19,929 nucleotides of DNA from Entamoeba invadens IP1 (lineage: Eukaryota; Evosea; Mastigamoebida; Endamoebidae): NCBI RefSeq assembly GCF_000330505.1, contig NW_004191618.1:6115-26043 (forward strand), read 5' to 3'. The first letter of the stretch is position 1. The number at the start of each line of letters is the position of its first letter. The position numbers and the translations under genes are program-made. The notes beneath the pieces are model-generated. The model searched no databases. It worked only from the letters and a program-made list of their open reading frames with translations, and was not told where the DNA came from. Shown one piece after another: positions 7,593 through 16,299 of this stretch.

Positions 7593-9167
7593 ATGACTTT
7601 ATACCCGACTTACTTCTCATTATTCACGTGTTTAATATTATCATTCTTTTCATTTGCACAAGACAGTCCATCAAATAACCAACCAATTTTAATTGATGAA
7701 AATGAAACAGAAGAAGTGATCACTCCAATATGTACGAGTGATTTTGTAGCAGCTAATATGAACGCTGTTGGACTAACCTATGAAATTACTTCTGACTGTT
7801 ATTCACTAATACCCAAGTACAAACAGACAGTGAAAGGGTACAACCTTCACTCTGAATGTTATGTCCAAGACAAATTTCTATTAGTAGCAAAAAATGGTCA
7901 CAACGTTTCTCGGTGTGGGCAATGGCTCGAAATTAATGGTTCCAATTTAGACACGCCAGTATTGTGTATGGTAGCGGGTTCCTTCCACCCCAAATTATAT
8001 GGAGAAGAGATCACAAGTTATGTCACTACATACATTGGCTTTCAAGAACACCTTTTCCACTTACTGACTGCTGGTTTTGCATATGAAGGTGACAACTTTG
8101 TGCAAGTGACTGTTGCTGAAACTGATTTCGACATACAGAAAAGTCCGACCCTTTGGGTTCTTGATAACAAAGATGATATGGCCAAGATACAAATAGTCGA
8201 CTGTAATAGACCACATGAATTTATTGAGTTTAATAACACGCAGTATCGCAAAGACAAAAATGATATATACAGATTGCCAATTACAAGTGGACGTTCTTCA
8301 CTCAATTTGGTTTCCTTTTTAAACGAGAAAATTAAATTTGAAAATGTAACTTTAAGCCAAATAGGCAGTTTTCCTGCATCTTCAAAATTTGTGTCGAAGA
8401 AAATAAAGCACTGCGAGTACTTAGGAGAGTCCCAAATCTTTTCAGAGAACGAAACAAGAGTGCAACAATTGATGAATTGGTACTACTATAAGAATTATCA
8501 AGATAAAAATGGTGTATATTACACTGATAAAATAGACAGTATTAAACCCGTCATTGAAACAACAGAAGTTAACAATTACTTAACATTTCTTATGGGATAT
8601 GCAGTGCCAGAAATGATGGAACAAGAATATAAAGAATTTGTCTTGACTTTTAAAGTCAATTTTAATATGAGAATAGTCAATGTGGCGATATCAATATCAA
8701 AGAAAATTAGAGAGCAAGATGTGAAGGGTTCTTTAACCTTAGTACGAAGCGGACTTAAATTTGATTACTACCAAAATGGAGACATTGTCAAATTAAAAGC
8801 AAGATTTGATAACACACAACACGAATTCGTGAATTGTATGTCAATTACTTATTTGAGTAAAATTGGTGATAGAGTCGAGTTAATTAATGGTGAGATGATT
8901 AGAGTTGAAAAGACAAGTAATATTAAAAATTGCAATTCCACTGTTTTTGACTGTTTAAATACAGAGTGCACCGTCGATGGAAACTCAATTGATGTTGGCG
9001 AAAGAATATGGGAAGTTGGGTGTGAACCGACGTGTGGTAATTGTAGAGATGGATTTGTATGTACAACAATGGGAAAATGTGTTGAACAAGAAAATGATAA
9101 TATGAGAAGTGATAGTGAACACTTTATGATGATAGTAGTTGGTATAATTATATTAACTTTGTTGTAA
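7593..9167 (+). CDS. C-terminally anchored surface protein with expansin-like N-terminal half
   Basis: A protein of 524 residues with a signal peptide (about 1-22, ending SFFSFAQ). Residues about 60-180 resemble the double-psi beta-barrel of expansins: the segment RCGQWLEINGSNLDTPVLC (107-125) has the cysteine-glycine, strand and turn pattern of that fold, and GFAYEGDNFVQVTVAETD (161-178) fits its end. Residues about 186-252 (LWVLDNKDDMAKIQIVDC and on) fit the Ig-like second domain that follows in expansins. The aspartate expected after the TVYVTD-type strand is not seen (VLCMVAGSFHP here), so activity may be lost. The region after about 270 is unrecognised, and 447-496 is a cysteine-rich stalk ending CGNCRDGFVCTTMGKC. 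The protein ends in a hydrophobic stretch (511-524) with no cytoplasmic tail, as in GPI-anchored precursors. The gene is certain; the domain call is moderate. Confidence 0.88.
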   Translation: MTLYPTYFSLFTCLILSFFSFAQDSPSNNQPILIDENETEEVITPICTSDFVAANMNAVGLTYEITSDCYSLIPKYKQTVKGYNLHSECYVQDKFLLVAKNGHNVSRCGQWLEINGSNLDTPVLCMVAGSFHPKLYGEEITSYVTTYIGFQEHLFHLLTAGFAYEGDNFVQVTVAETDFDIQKSPTLWVLDNKDDMAKIQIVDCNRPHEFIEFNNTQYRKDKNDIYRLPITSGRSSLNLVSFLNEKIKFENVTLSQIGSFPASSKFVSKKIKHCEYLGESQIFSENETRVQQLMNWYYYKNYQDKNGVYYTDKIDSIKPVIETTEVNNYLTFLMGYAVPEMMEQEYKEFVLTFKVNFNMRIVNVAISISKKIREQDVKGSLTLVRSGLKFDYYQNGDIVKLKARFDNTQHEFVNCMSITYLSKIGDRVELINGEMIRVEKTSNIKNCNSTVFDCLNTECTVDGNSIDVGERIWEVGCEPTCGNCRDGFVCTTMGKCVEQENDNMRSDSEHFMMIVVGIIILTLL

Positions 9168-9447
9168 TTAAGTTATTTTCATATTGACATATGTTGTATT
9201 TTTATTGTTTGTGAATAAACAACTAAAGACAAATTTATTATTAAAATAAATTATTAATTTTTTATAATAATAATTATGTATTTGTCAATTATAGTTAAAT
9301 TATATTATAAATTATAATTTATAATTCAAAATGTTATAATTATACTATTAATTATAATTAATAATATAATTCTATTTATTATGATTATATATTATAATTA
9401 TTTTATTGTTTTGATTCAACACGACTACAAACATACCATAAATTTAA
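9168..9447. other. Convergent 3' spacer, almost pure A/T
   Basis: The spacer between two converging genes. The stretch about 9240-9400 is nearly all A and T with repeated TTATAATTATA units. It must contain the 3' processing signals of both genes; no other feature is visible. Confidence 0.5.
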
Positions 9448-10227
9448 TTAAGTTATTAAACATTTATTTAATTTCCTTTTCTCTGTTATTTCATCGCTTT
9501 GATTTTCATTTTCATTTTCTAAATTTTCTATATTTTCATAATTTTTTATTTGAATTTTATCTTCTTCATATTCCTCTTCATAATCGTCTAAATATTTCTT
9601 TACGGGTTTTTCTTGGAGTATAGTTGGAGTATAAATAAATCTGTCGTTGTTTTTATAATCTTCCTTTGTATTTTTATATGTAATTTCATATTGATTTTGA
9701 ATCTTATTAACTTTGTTGTTGAAAGCTTCATTTATTAAAGCGTTAAACATCTCATCAATGTTGGTGTTGTTTTTTGCTGAAATTTCATAGAAAACGCAAC
9801 CAAATTTATCGGCCATTTGAAGACCTTCTTTTGTGGTCACCTCTCTCATATGTTCTAAGTCACTTTTATTTCCACATAATACTAAAGTTAATTTTTCGTT
9901 GGTAAGAAGGGTTTTTACTCTTAAAATATCATTTCTTAATGTCGGAATCTGTTCAAAAGACTTTCGAGAAGTTATTGAAAATATTAGAACAAATGAATCA
10001 GTTTGGTTGATATTTGTTTCATGCATGGAGGGATATTTGTCGTATGAAGTTTCGATGAAAGATAATACAATTTCTTCGTCTTTGTAAGACACTATTTTCA
10101 TTGGAAAGTCGTTTTCTATTTTCTGATAATCATCAGAATCATCACTGGGATTATCTGTAAAATTGTTTAGTAACAAAGTTTTACCAACTCCACATTCACC
10201 TAAAACGGCAATTTTATAGTTATCCAT
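9448..10227 (-). CDS. Divergent Ras-superfamily GTPase with long acidic tail and CaaX end
   Basis: A protein of 259 residues, against about 190 for classical Ras. The P-loop is G10-ECGVGK-T17, with Ras numbering preserved, so the residue at Ras position 12 is Cys. G4 (GNKSD, 119-123) and G5 (EISAKNN, 148-154) are intact, so guanine specificity is likely. Switch I has no recognisable threonine (DDSDDYQKIENDF region), and G3 is ETSY (59-62) in place of DTAG, with no Gln61 equivalent. GTP hydrolysis by the usual mechanism is therefore doubtful. Beyond the G domain (about 172 on) comes a tail of about 85 residues with an acidic stretch (DDYEEEYEEDK) and Asn/Glu-rich sequence, ending in a basic patch and CLIT, a likely prenylation signal. 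Expected at membranes as a signalling switch or GTP-locked scaffold; the subfamily is not clear. Confidence 0.9.
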   Translation of the reverse strand: MDNYKIAVLGECGVGKTLLLNNFTDNPSDDSDDYQKIENDFPMKIVSYKDEEIVLSFIETSYDKYPSMHETNINQTDSFVLIFSITSRKSFEQIPTLRNDILRVKTLLTNEKLTLVLCGNKSDLEHMREVTTKEGLQMADKFGCVFYEISAKNNTNIDEMFNALINEAFNNKVNKIQNQYEITYKNTKEDYKNNDRFIYTPTILQEKPVKKYLDDYEEEYEEDKIQIKNYENIENLENENENQSDEITEKRKLNKCLIT

Positions 10228-11156
10228 TTCAATTATTTATTTGGGTGTTTTTAGTACTTTGATTTTAAAGTTGATTTGGTGTTTTTGTTTTTATAATTAA
10301 AATTGACAAGTAAGCATGGTGTTGTAAATTAAACAATTTTTAGTATTGTGTTATTACTAGACTAAGCAAAAATGTTATTACAATGCTTTACTGACCTTTG
10401 CCAAAAAGTAAATTGCTAAATTTAATGTATGTTTTGGAATTGAAAATAAAGATTTTCAAACACAAAAAAGCACAATTAAAAGTTATTAAATAAATTATTT
10501 TATTAATTATATAATCGAACAACACAATTCAGTAATCAAAAACTTGAATGTGGCATTTTGAGGCAAGCGATTTATAATAACATAAAATTAATTTGAACTA
10601 TTTTGAGTAATACAATTCAGCAAATGTTCAAAGCAGCTTGTCAACCATTTGAATTTATTACAAATCATACGTTTATTGTGAAGGAGGCACAGTACAAACA
10701 GCTAAGAACTATTAAAACGTAACTTTAAGATCTGCTGTGTACAAATTCGTTTTTATTTAATCCTGAGTTAAGGCGTCTCCCTATCTGATTTGAATTCTTA
10801 TTAGCCTTGTTCATAATATAAATATTAAAAATAGAAACTAATAATAAATGGTTGTTTATAATAAATGATAGTTTTTTTAATCGAGCCAAACTTTTTTGTC
10901 AATGCAATCAATAAATTTGTTTTGCATAACATTTCAAAATAAAATATTTTGTGAATGGTATTTTATTACATTTTATGTGTAATATATATCTAATAAATTG
11001 TAAAGTAATAAATGTTAACATTTAAAAATATTGATATTACTTTAATAACATGAAAAGTATAAAACAAAATACAATTTTGACAATAAGCACCAGAGGTCAA
11101 AAAATGACTTCAAAATAAATTAATACAATTCAATACAAAACTTGTTTTAAAATAAG
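10228..11156. other. Divergent promoter spacer between Ras-like and S41 genes
   Basis: About 930 bases serve two divergent promoters. It is A/T-rich except for a more complex stretch at 10560-10800 that includes a short coding-like frame. AATGACTTCA at 11103-11112 is one base short of the GAAC element plus its 3' flank in the EF-hand promoter (AATGAACTTCA) and lies about 50 bases before the ATG at 11157. Confidence 0.4.
10597..10722 (+). pseudogene. Short coding-like fragment
   Basis: An open stretch with an ATG at 10624 (32 codons, MFKAACQPFEFITNHTFIV and on) is compositionally more coding-like than its surroundings and extends upstream without an ATG to 10597. After its TAA another frame stays open briefly (NFKICCVQIRF). 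I recognise no family. It may be a remnant of a decayed gene; a functional micro-protein is less likely. Confidence 0.2.
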
Positions 11157-13286
11157 ATGTTATTTGCTCTGTTTCTCGTGTCTGTTTTATCTCAATGTGA
11201 AACACAATTATGTACCCCATCGGCTGCAATAGGTGAAATGAAAAAGACTATGATTACAAAATTAAAAGCTCAAAATTTCTTTGATAACATGGTAAAATAT
11301 ATTGGAGCTTTTGCATTTTTTGATATCGCCAAAAATCCTCCACAACCTGAGAGTATGCCCAATTATCATACTCCAGTTGATATTCAGGCTGAAATCAACA
11401 CAATAAACACGTTTATTAAAGATTCAGAAGAGCAATTTCCGCTCTATGATTTGTTCATAAGATTATTTAAAATGTTCGCATTGCCAAAAGATTTGCACTT
11501 TGCTTTGAATATACAAAGTAACACAACTACACACAAAATTGGCGATTTTCTTGTTATAAATCCTTTCACCTTTCAATTGACAAAAGATGCTGTTTATATA
11601 AAAGTGCCTGAGAAAATTGGAAGATCACCAGTAACCGATTTTTTCGATAAAGAATTGGTCACTTTATTGAAGTCAAAAGATGATAATAATATATCATTAA
11701 GTAAAATTAATGGAATAAAGGCAACCGAATTTATTGAAAATTATGCAAAGAAATACTTTAGAATGAAGAACACCAATGCAGCAGTTACACTACTCAAAAA
11801 TTCTTTTGTGATGTCGAAATATGAAAATTTTGCAATAGAAATAAACGATATGAACTTTATGTTATCATTCAGTGATAAAACTGAAGTTAATTACACCTCA
11901 GTATTTTTCAATACCAAAATTAAAACAGACAAATTTAAAGAAACCATTGAAAAATACAACAAAATTATTTTAAAAAATGAAATCACCAGAAGTCGAATTA
12001 ATACACAAAAACATAAAGTTTCAGGATACTCTGGATTTATTGGTGATTTTATTAAAAAAACTGATTTTTCTTCAAAACAAAAGAATGGAGATTTATTTAA
12101 TTATTCAATACCAGATGTTATTGCTTGTGGTCAGCGAGTCGTTTCGAATCAAAAGTTTTATATTTTAGTTGTATATACATTTAACTCAGACTTTGACAAA
12201 TTCTTAGCTCTTACTGATCAGTGCAAAAAGTTGTTTGATGAATCTGACGATCCAATTGTAGTGATATTGGATAACAATTCAGGAGGAACTGTTGATCTCT
12301 CAGCTCACATACAAGACAGTTTAGCACCATATAATGTTTTTGATGTGTTAGTCTCCCAAAGAATTTCAGAGTCGACGGAAATAGTTATGAGAAGTGGAGG
12401 TGCAGCACAATTATTAGATCCCAAAACAAAGAAAAGTCGCATTCCAAGACAAAAAGAGTATTATAAAGAAGACTTGGGAAAATGGTACGATTCTCCTGTA
12501 ACAGACGTTTTTGTTTCTAAAAGTGGTGGTGAGTCTAAATTTGTGAGGACTCAAAAATCGGTATATGAAAAAGAATTTAAAATGAAATACAACATGAAAA
12601 ACGTAAGAAATCCAAATCAAATTATCATGTTCACAGACCAATTCTGTTTCTCTGCTTGCTCCTTTTTATCAAAGGATTTTAGACAGAAAAATGCAGCACT
12701 TTTGGTGGCATATTCTGGTCTTCCTTATTCAACTATTCAAGAGAGGGATGTTGGGCAAAGTCCCACTGTCGTCATTACAGACAAATTGATCAGATATAAC
12801 AACAACACAAACGATGAAAACAAAGAAAAAGAACTTGATGAATTTGATGAATATGGATTTGAAATGCAAATATCATTTTCTCCTACATATCCAAGAAATG
12901 TCAGCTTTCCAAAAATACCGGACGAGTACAACATTCATTATCCTCACGAATATTTTGAGAACGAAGCCTTTGAAGAAAGCGAAGAAAGTATCACAAAATT
13001 TCTCGAAGAAGCTCAGAGAGTGTTTGAAAAATATCGAACTCGATGTGATGAAGGAATGTATATCTTTGATGATAAATGCATTGGAAATAAAGATAGTGTG
13101 GGTGGTCATATTTGCCAAAATGGTCAATATAATTACAACAAATGCGTACTTGTTGGATGTAAAAACGGTTTAGAATTAAATCAAACAACTGGATTCTGTG
13201 GAAATCACACCAGTGAATATTTCGTTAATAGTGCATTTGGAATATTTGTGCTAATCTTATCTCTATCACTCCTTTTCTTATTCTAA
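11157..13286 (+). CDS. Surface-anchored S41-family-like serine peptidase
   Basis: A protein of 709 residues. It has a signal peptide (MLFALFLVSVLSQC), then an N-terminal region with the pattern found before S41 catalytic domains (FAFFDIAKNPPQPES and on, and ALPKDLHF with His114). The S41 core strand VVILDNNSGGT (368-378) corresponds to the family's D-x-R-x-N-x-G-G motif. The segment FTDQFCFSACSFLS (491-504) carries the likely nucleophile Ser499, followed by the strand AALLVAYSGLP. His114 with Ser499 suggests a CPAF-like His-Ser arrangement and not the Ser-Lys dyad of tail-specific proteases; this is inference. After the catalytic part come an acidic linker and a cysteine-rich, EGF-like stalk (about 640-683). 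The end is hydrophobic with no tail (about 690-709), fitting GPI or tail anchoring. Likely acts outside the cell or in vacuoles on unknown substrates. Confidence 0.85.
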   Translation: MLFALFLVSVLSQCETQLCTPSAAIGEMKKTMITKLKAQNFFDNMVKYIGAFAFFDIAKNPPQPESMPNYHTPVDIQAEINTINTFIKDSEEQFPLYDLFIRLFKMFALPKDLHFALNIQSNTTTHKIGDFLVINPFTFQLTKDAVYIKVPEKIGRSPVTDFFDKELVTLLKSKDDNNISLSKINGIKATEFIENYAKKYFRMKNTNAAVTLLKNSFVMSKYENFAIEINDMNFMLSFSDKTEVNYTSVFFNTKIKTDKFKETIEKYNKIILKNEITRSRINTQKHKVSGYSGFIGDFIKKTDFSSKQKNGDLFNYSIPDVIACGQRVVSNQKFYILVVYTFNSDFDKFLALTDQCKKLFDESDDPIVVILDNNSGGTVDLSAHIQDSLAPYNVFDVLVSQRISESTEIVMRSGGAAQLLDPKTKKSRIPRQKEYYKEDLGKWYDSPVTDVFVSKSGGESKFVRTQKSVYEKEFKMKYNMKNVRNPNQIIMFTDQFCFSACSFLSKDFRQKNAALLVAYSGLPYSTIQERDVGQSPTVVITDKLIRYNNNTNDENKEKELDEFDEYGFEMQISFSPTYPRNVSFPKIPDEYNIHYPHEYFENEAFEESEESITKFLEEAQRVFEKYRTRCDEGMYIFDDKCIGNKDSVGGHICQNGQYNYNKCVLVGCKNGLELNQTTGFCGNHTSEYFVNSAFGIFVLILSLSLLFLF

Positions 13287-14042
13287 TTGATTATTATTTC
13301 TTTACATTTCCATGTTTGTTTAAGATAAATTTAACACTATAATTTTATTAATTGTTCTATCAACTCAAAACAACATACAATAACCAATTTATTTATTCTA
13401 AATTTTAATAATATTCAAAAAATTATTAAATTATATAATTAAAATAAATATAAATGTTTCATCAAAATAAAGTATTAAAATTGAATAGTATTATTTTAAC
13501 ACTGATATACTTTATAATATGTATTTAAATAATTGATAATCATTATAACGCTTAAAATATACACATTACATAATATATTTTAACATAAATATCAATTTTA
13601 GTAATTACAATACAGACAAGCACAAACTTTAGTTATTTAAACTTCTCATCTTATATCTATTAAGCAAATGAGTTTGAGTAATCATGATGATTATAGTACT
13701 GTTTATCGTCAAAATTAATATTTGTATTATAATAAAAACAATATCTAATTGTTATAATTTGTATATTATTTTATATTATAATTTATCTATAATTAACCAT
13801 AAATATAATTTCTGATTCGAATTTTTGATTTAATAAAAATAAGCAACAATTAAATGTTTTAAAAAAATACACACAAACAATTTTATTATAATAAATCAAA
13901 ATTGTATTTCAAACTGAAAAATCCTTTTTAATTCGCTCTTTGAACTTTTTGAATGTGTTTTTTCTCTGACAAATTGAAATTGGATTAATATAATAAAAAC
14001 GATAATAAATTATAGTATTTAATAGAACTGTGTGTAAACTAG
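13287..14042. other. AT-rich spacer upstream of the EF-hand gene
   Basis: About 750 bases of A/T-rich DNA with no recognisable gene. The last 130 bases are less simple and probably contain upstream promoter elements of the EF-hand gene. Confidence 0.5.
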
Positions 14043-14050
14043 AATGAACT
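14043..14050 (+). promoter_or_regulatory. GAAC core-promoter element
   Basis: AATGAACT again matches the Entamoeba GAAC element exactly and begins 26 bases before the ATG at 14069. TATATAATT lies between it and the start codon. Confidence 0.6.
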
Positions 14051-14068
14051 TCAAACTCTTATATAATT

Positions 14069-14551
14069 ATGTCTGCAAGTGCTATTTACGAGAAACTGAA
14101 GAACGCCGATGGATCGGTCCCCGTCTCACAATTAATCGACGGATTCAGCTCTGCTTTTGTGAATAAAGTAACAAGCAAAGTGAACCACAAAGACGTAGTA
14201 AACAATTTTAAAATCCTTTCATTGTACATTACCTCTGACCCTAACAAGAAGATCTTTTCTAAAGAAGAGGCTGAAACGTTTGTGAGTATCTGCAACGATT
14301 ATGCTCAAGAAGATAGTCAAGAAAAAGACTACTTCACACGCTTTATGTTCAAATGCACCGACAAAGACCACAACGGCTATATCGACAGAGAAGAATTTAA
14401 AAAATTTTTTAAAGTGTTACAATCAAAAATTTTCGACCACGCAGGTGATCTTAAAAATATTGTGCCCGATGAATTCTTTGATGAGGTTGACGAGAACAAA
14501 GACGGGAAAATCTCTTATGAGGAATTTAATAAGGTGTTTGGAGAGGATTAA
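14069..14551 (+). CDS. EF-hand calcium-binding protein, two intact and two degenerate hands
   Basis: A protein of 160 residues with no signal peptide. Two canonical calcium loops are visible: DKDHNGYIDREE (98-109) and DENKDGKISYEE (141-152), each with ligands at positions 1, 3, 5, 9 and 12. Two further hand-like segments in the first half are degenerate: around 12-23 (NADGSVPVSQL) and around 57-68 (DPNKKIFSKEE). The layout is thus a four-hand calmodulin-like protein with only the C-terminal pair able to bind calcium. Codon use is richer in C at third positions than in neighbouring genes, suggesting high expression. It could act as a cytoplasmic calcium sensor or buffer. Entamoeba has many such proteins (CaBP and grainin types); I cannot assign it to a named one. 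Confidence 0.93.
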   Translation: MSASAIYEKLKNADGSVPVSQLIDGFSSAFVNKVTSKVNHKDVVNNFKILSLYITSDPNKKIFSKEEAETFVSICNDYAQEDSQEKDYFTRFMFKCTDKDHNGYIDREEFKKFFKVLQSKIFDHAGDLKNIVPDEFFDEVDENKDGKISYEEFNKVFGED

Positions 14552-14738
14552 CTGTTGGAAAGTGTTATACGTTTAATTGATCATTTGTTTAAAATTTACT
14601 ATAATTATTATATTAATAATTAATAATTTTTATATTTATTTATTAATTTTGTTGTAATTCTTAATAGTTTTATACTATTAAACATATAGTATAATACAAT
14701 TTTACTAAAAACAACCACAAATTATAATAAAATTTACG

Positions 14739-14774
14739 AAACGATGGTTAACATTTCTGTGTTAACTATCGTTT
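14739..14774. repeat. Inverted repeat, 15-bp stem and 6-base loop
   Basis: AAACGATGGTTAACA (14739-14753) pairs with TGTTAACTATCGTTT (14760-14774) around the loop TTTCTG, with a single G-T pair. It lies about 190 bases past the EF-hand stop codon. It could be an RNA hairpin in an extended 3' UTR or a small element end. GGTTAACAT also occurs at 14943-14951, next to the second palindrome. Confidence 0.65.
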
Positions 14775-14926
14775 TATCGTTGTTAAGTTGCTCAAAGAGA
14801 AATCTATAAATAGTATACATCTAATATAGTATATGTTTAATTTGATTAACTAAACAAATTTACAAAATTATAAATGTACAAACAGACAGAAAAATCATTT
14901 TCTTTATTAAATATTTCCGTCACTGA

Positions 14927-14943
14927 GTGACGGGTTAACATCT
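14927..14943. repeat. Perfect short palindrome, 8-bp arms
   Basis: CCGTCACTGAGTGACGG is a perfect inverted repeat with a single central base. It is GC-rich within A/T-rich DNA, so it stands out from the background. Confidence 0.7.
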
Positions 14944-15145
14944 AGTAATTATTATATTATTTTATAATTAATAATACGATTAATTAATTATATAGTTATA
15001 ATAAAAAATTATTTATTTTAAATGAATAGTATTTTTATATTAATTATTATAATAAACATGTTATATATATCTATTATAATTCAATTTCATACAGAATTTC
15101 ATAATTGAACAGTACTAGAAATGAATAACAACTGTAGTAATTATT

Positions 15146-15589
15146 TTACTTTTTATTACAAAATAACTCGATCTTTTTGATAAGACGTTTGTCTCTTTTA
15201 TCAATAGGTCTTTTTGGTGGTTTTGTGGTTTGAGATACAATTTTACAATCTTCTTCATCTATTTCAGTGTCATCATCACTCGTTTTATTGAACTCTTGCT
15301 TTTTAATTTGTAATCTTGGAGCTATAATTGTGTCTAAATACATCTCTAGAATTCCATTAACAATTAATGTATTATTTTTTTTCAACATAATAATTTCATC
15401 TTCTAGTATTTCATTTTGTTTTTGAATTCTAATAATGGACCGTTTTAGATAACTCACATTACTGAGCATTTTGTTTTGTATAGCAAGTGATACTTTCAAA
15501 GAACTAAACATCAACAGATTCGACATTTTGATCAACTCTAATATCAAATCGTTTTTTAACTTGTTAATCTCGCGTTCCAAATCATCCAT
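15146..15589 (-). CDS. Small coiled-coil protein of unknown function
   Basis: A protein of 147 residues with no signal peptide or membrane segment. Residues 1-72 show heptad-like spacing of Leu/Ile with charged residues between (MDDLEREINKLKNDLILELI, then QKQNEILEDEIIMLKKNN), predicting a coiled coil. An acidic stretch follows (DDDTEIDEEDC, 105-115), then a basic Pro/Lys-rich end (TKPPKRPIDKRDKRLIKK) that could serve nuclear targeting or nucleic-acid contact. The gene is more complex in composition than its flanks, and AGAACTTAC lies 10-20 bases before the ATG as a partial GAAC-like sequence. No family recognised; it may be a dimeric adaptor, but this is only a structural guess. Confidence 0.7.
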   Translation of the reverse strand: MDDLEREINKLKNDLILELIKMSNLLMFSSLKVSLAIQNKMLSNVSYLKRSIIRIQKQNEILEDEIIMLKKNNTLIVNGILEMYLDTIIAPRLQIKKQEFNKTSDDDTEIDEEDCKIVSQTTKPPKRPIDKRDKRLIKKIELFCNKK

Positions 15590-16299
15590 AATTGTAAGTT
15601 CTTGTGGTTGTACTTAAACTATAGTTAAAAAACGTAATAAGAAAGTTGAATAATTATACTACTATATATACTGTCATGTTTCATTTAGTAATAACAATAT
15701 TAACACATTTTTAATTTATTGATATTGTATCAATTGACAAATTATTTTAAAATTGATTGGGTATTTGATTTAGTCATTATTTTATTTATAAATTAATACC
15801 CAATATATTTTTATAAATTAATATTAAAATTTTTAATTTTGTTTGTTGAAATGGTCTTGATAATTGTTTCTTTTATAAAAATGTGTTATGTAGCTGATAG
15901 GGTCTTATAAAACAAAGTAAAAAACAAAAACTTTTGGTATTTAAATAAAATTAAAAAGGGAATTAAAAAACTATGCCATTTTTAATTTTTTTTATATTTT
16001 AATTGTTGGAAATAACAAAAGTTTAAAACAATGTTTAATAAAAAATTACAACCTTAAATAGAAAGAATAGACACTCATATTAAATTTAATTATAAATATT
16101 ACCATACAAAAATTAAATTAAAATAATCAGAAAATAATATCATGTATCATAAAGGATTAAACAATTTGAATATCTTGTAATTGTTATTTTTTATTTATAA
16201 ATAATTCAAATTGTAAATTTCAATTTACAATTAAAAATATGATTTTTTCATGTTGTCATTATTAAATTTCTAAACCATTAACAATAGAATAAAAATAAT
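15590..16299. other. AT-rich spacer with a 10-bp inverted repeat
   Basis: About 700 bases of A/T-rich DNA without a recognisable gene. ATTGGGTATT at 15756-15765 pairs perfectly with AATACCCAAT at 15795-15804, with 29 bases between; TTTATAAATTAATA occurs twice nearby. Confidence 0.45.

Larger units (their letters stand above)
14552..15145. other. Convergent 3' spacer with two hairpins
   Basis: A/T-rich spacer between converging genes. The only visible structure is two inverted repeats, at 14739-14774 and 14927-14943, listed separately. Confidence 0.5.

Noticed and set aside
12414..13188. Several open frames in other phases inside the S41-type gene
   Set aside because: Shadows of a long, well-supported coding frame; none shows independent features.
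7329..13961. Shared TTTTGAATGTGTTT at 7329-7342 and near 13948 as a regulatory motif
   Set aside because: Two copies of a T-rich 14-mer at different distances from their genes could arise by chance in this composition.
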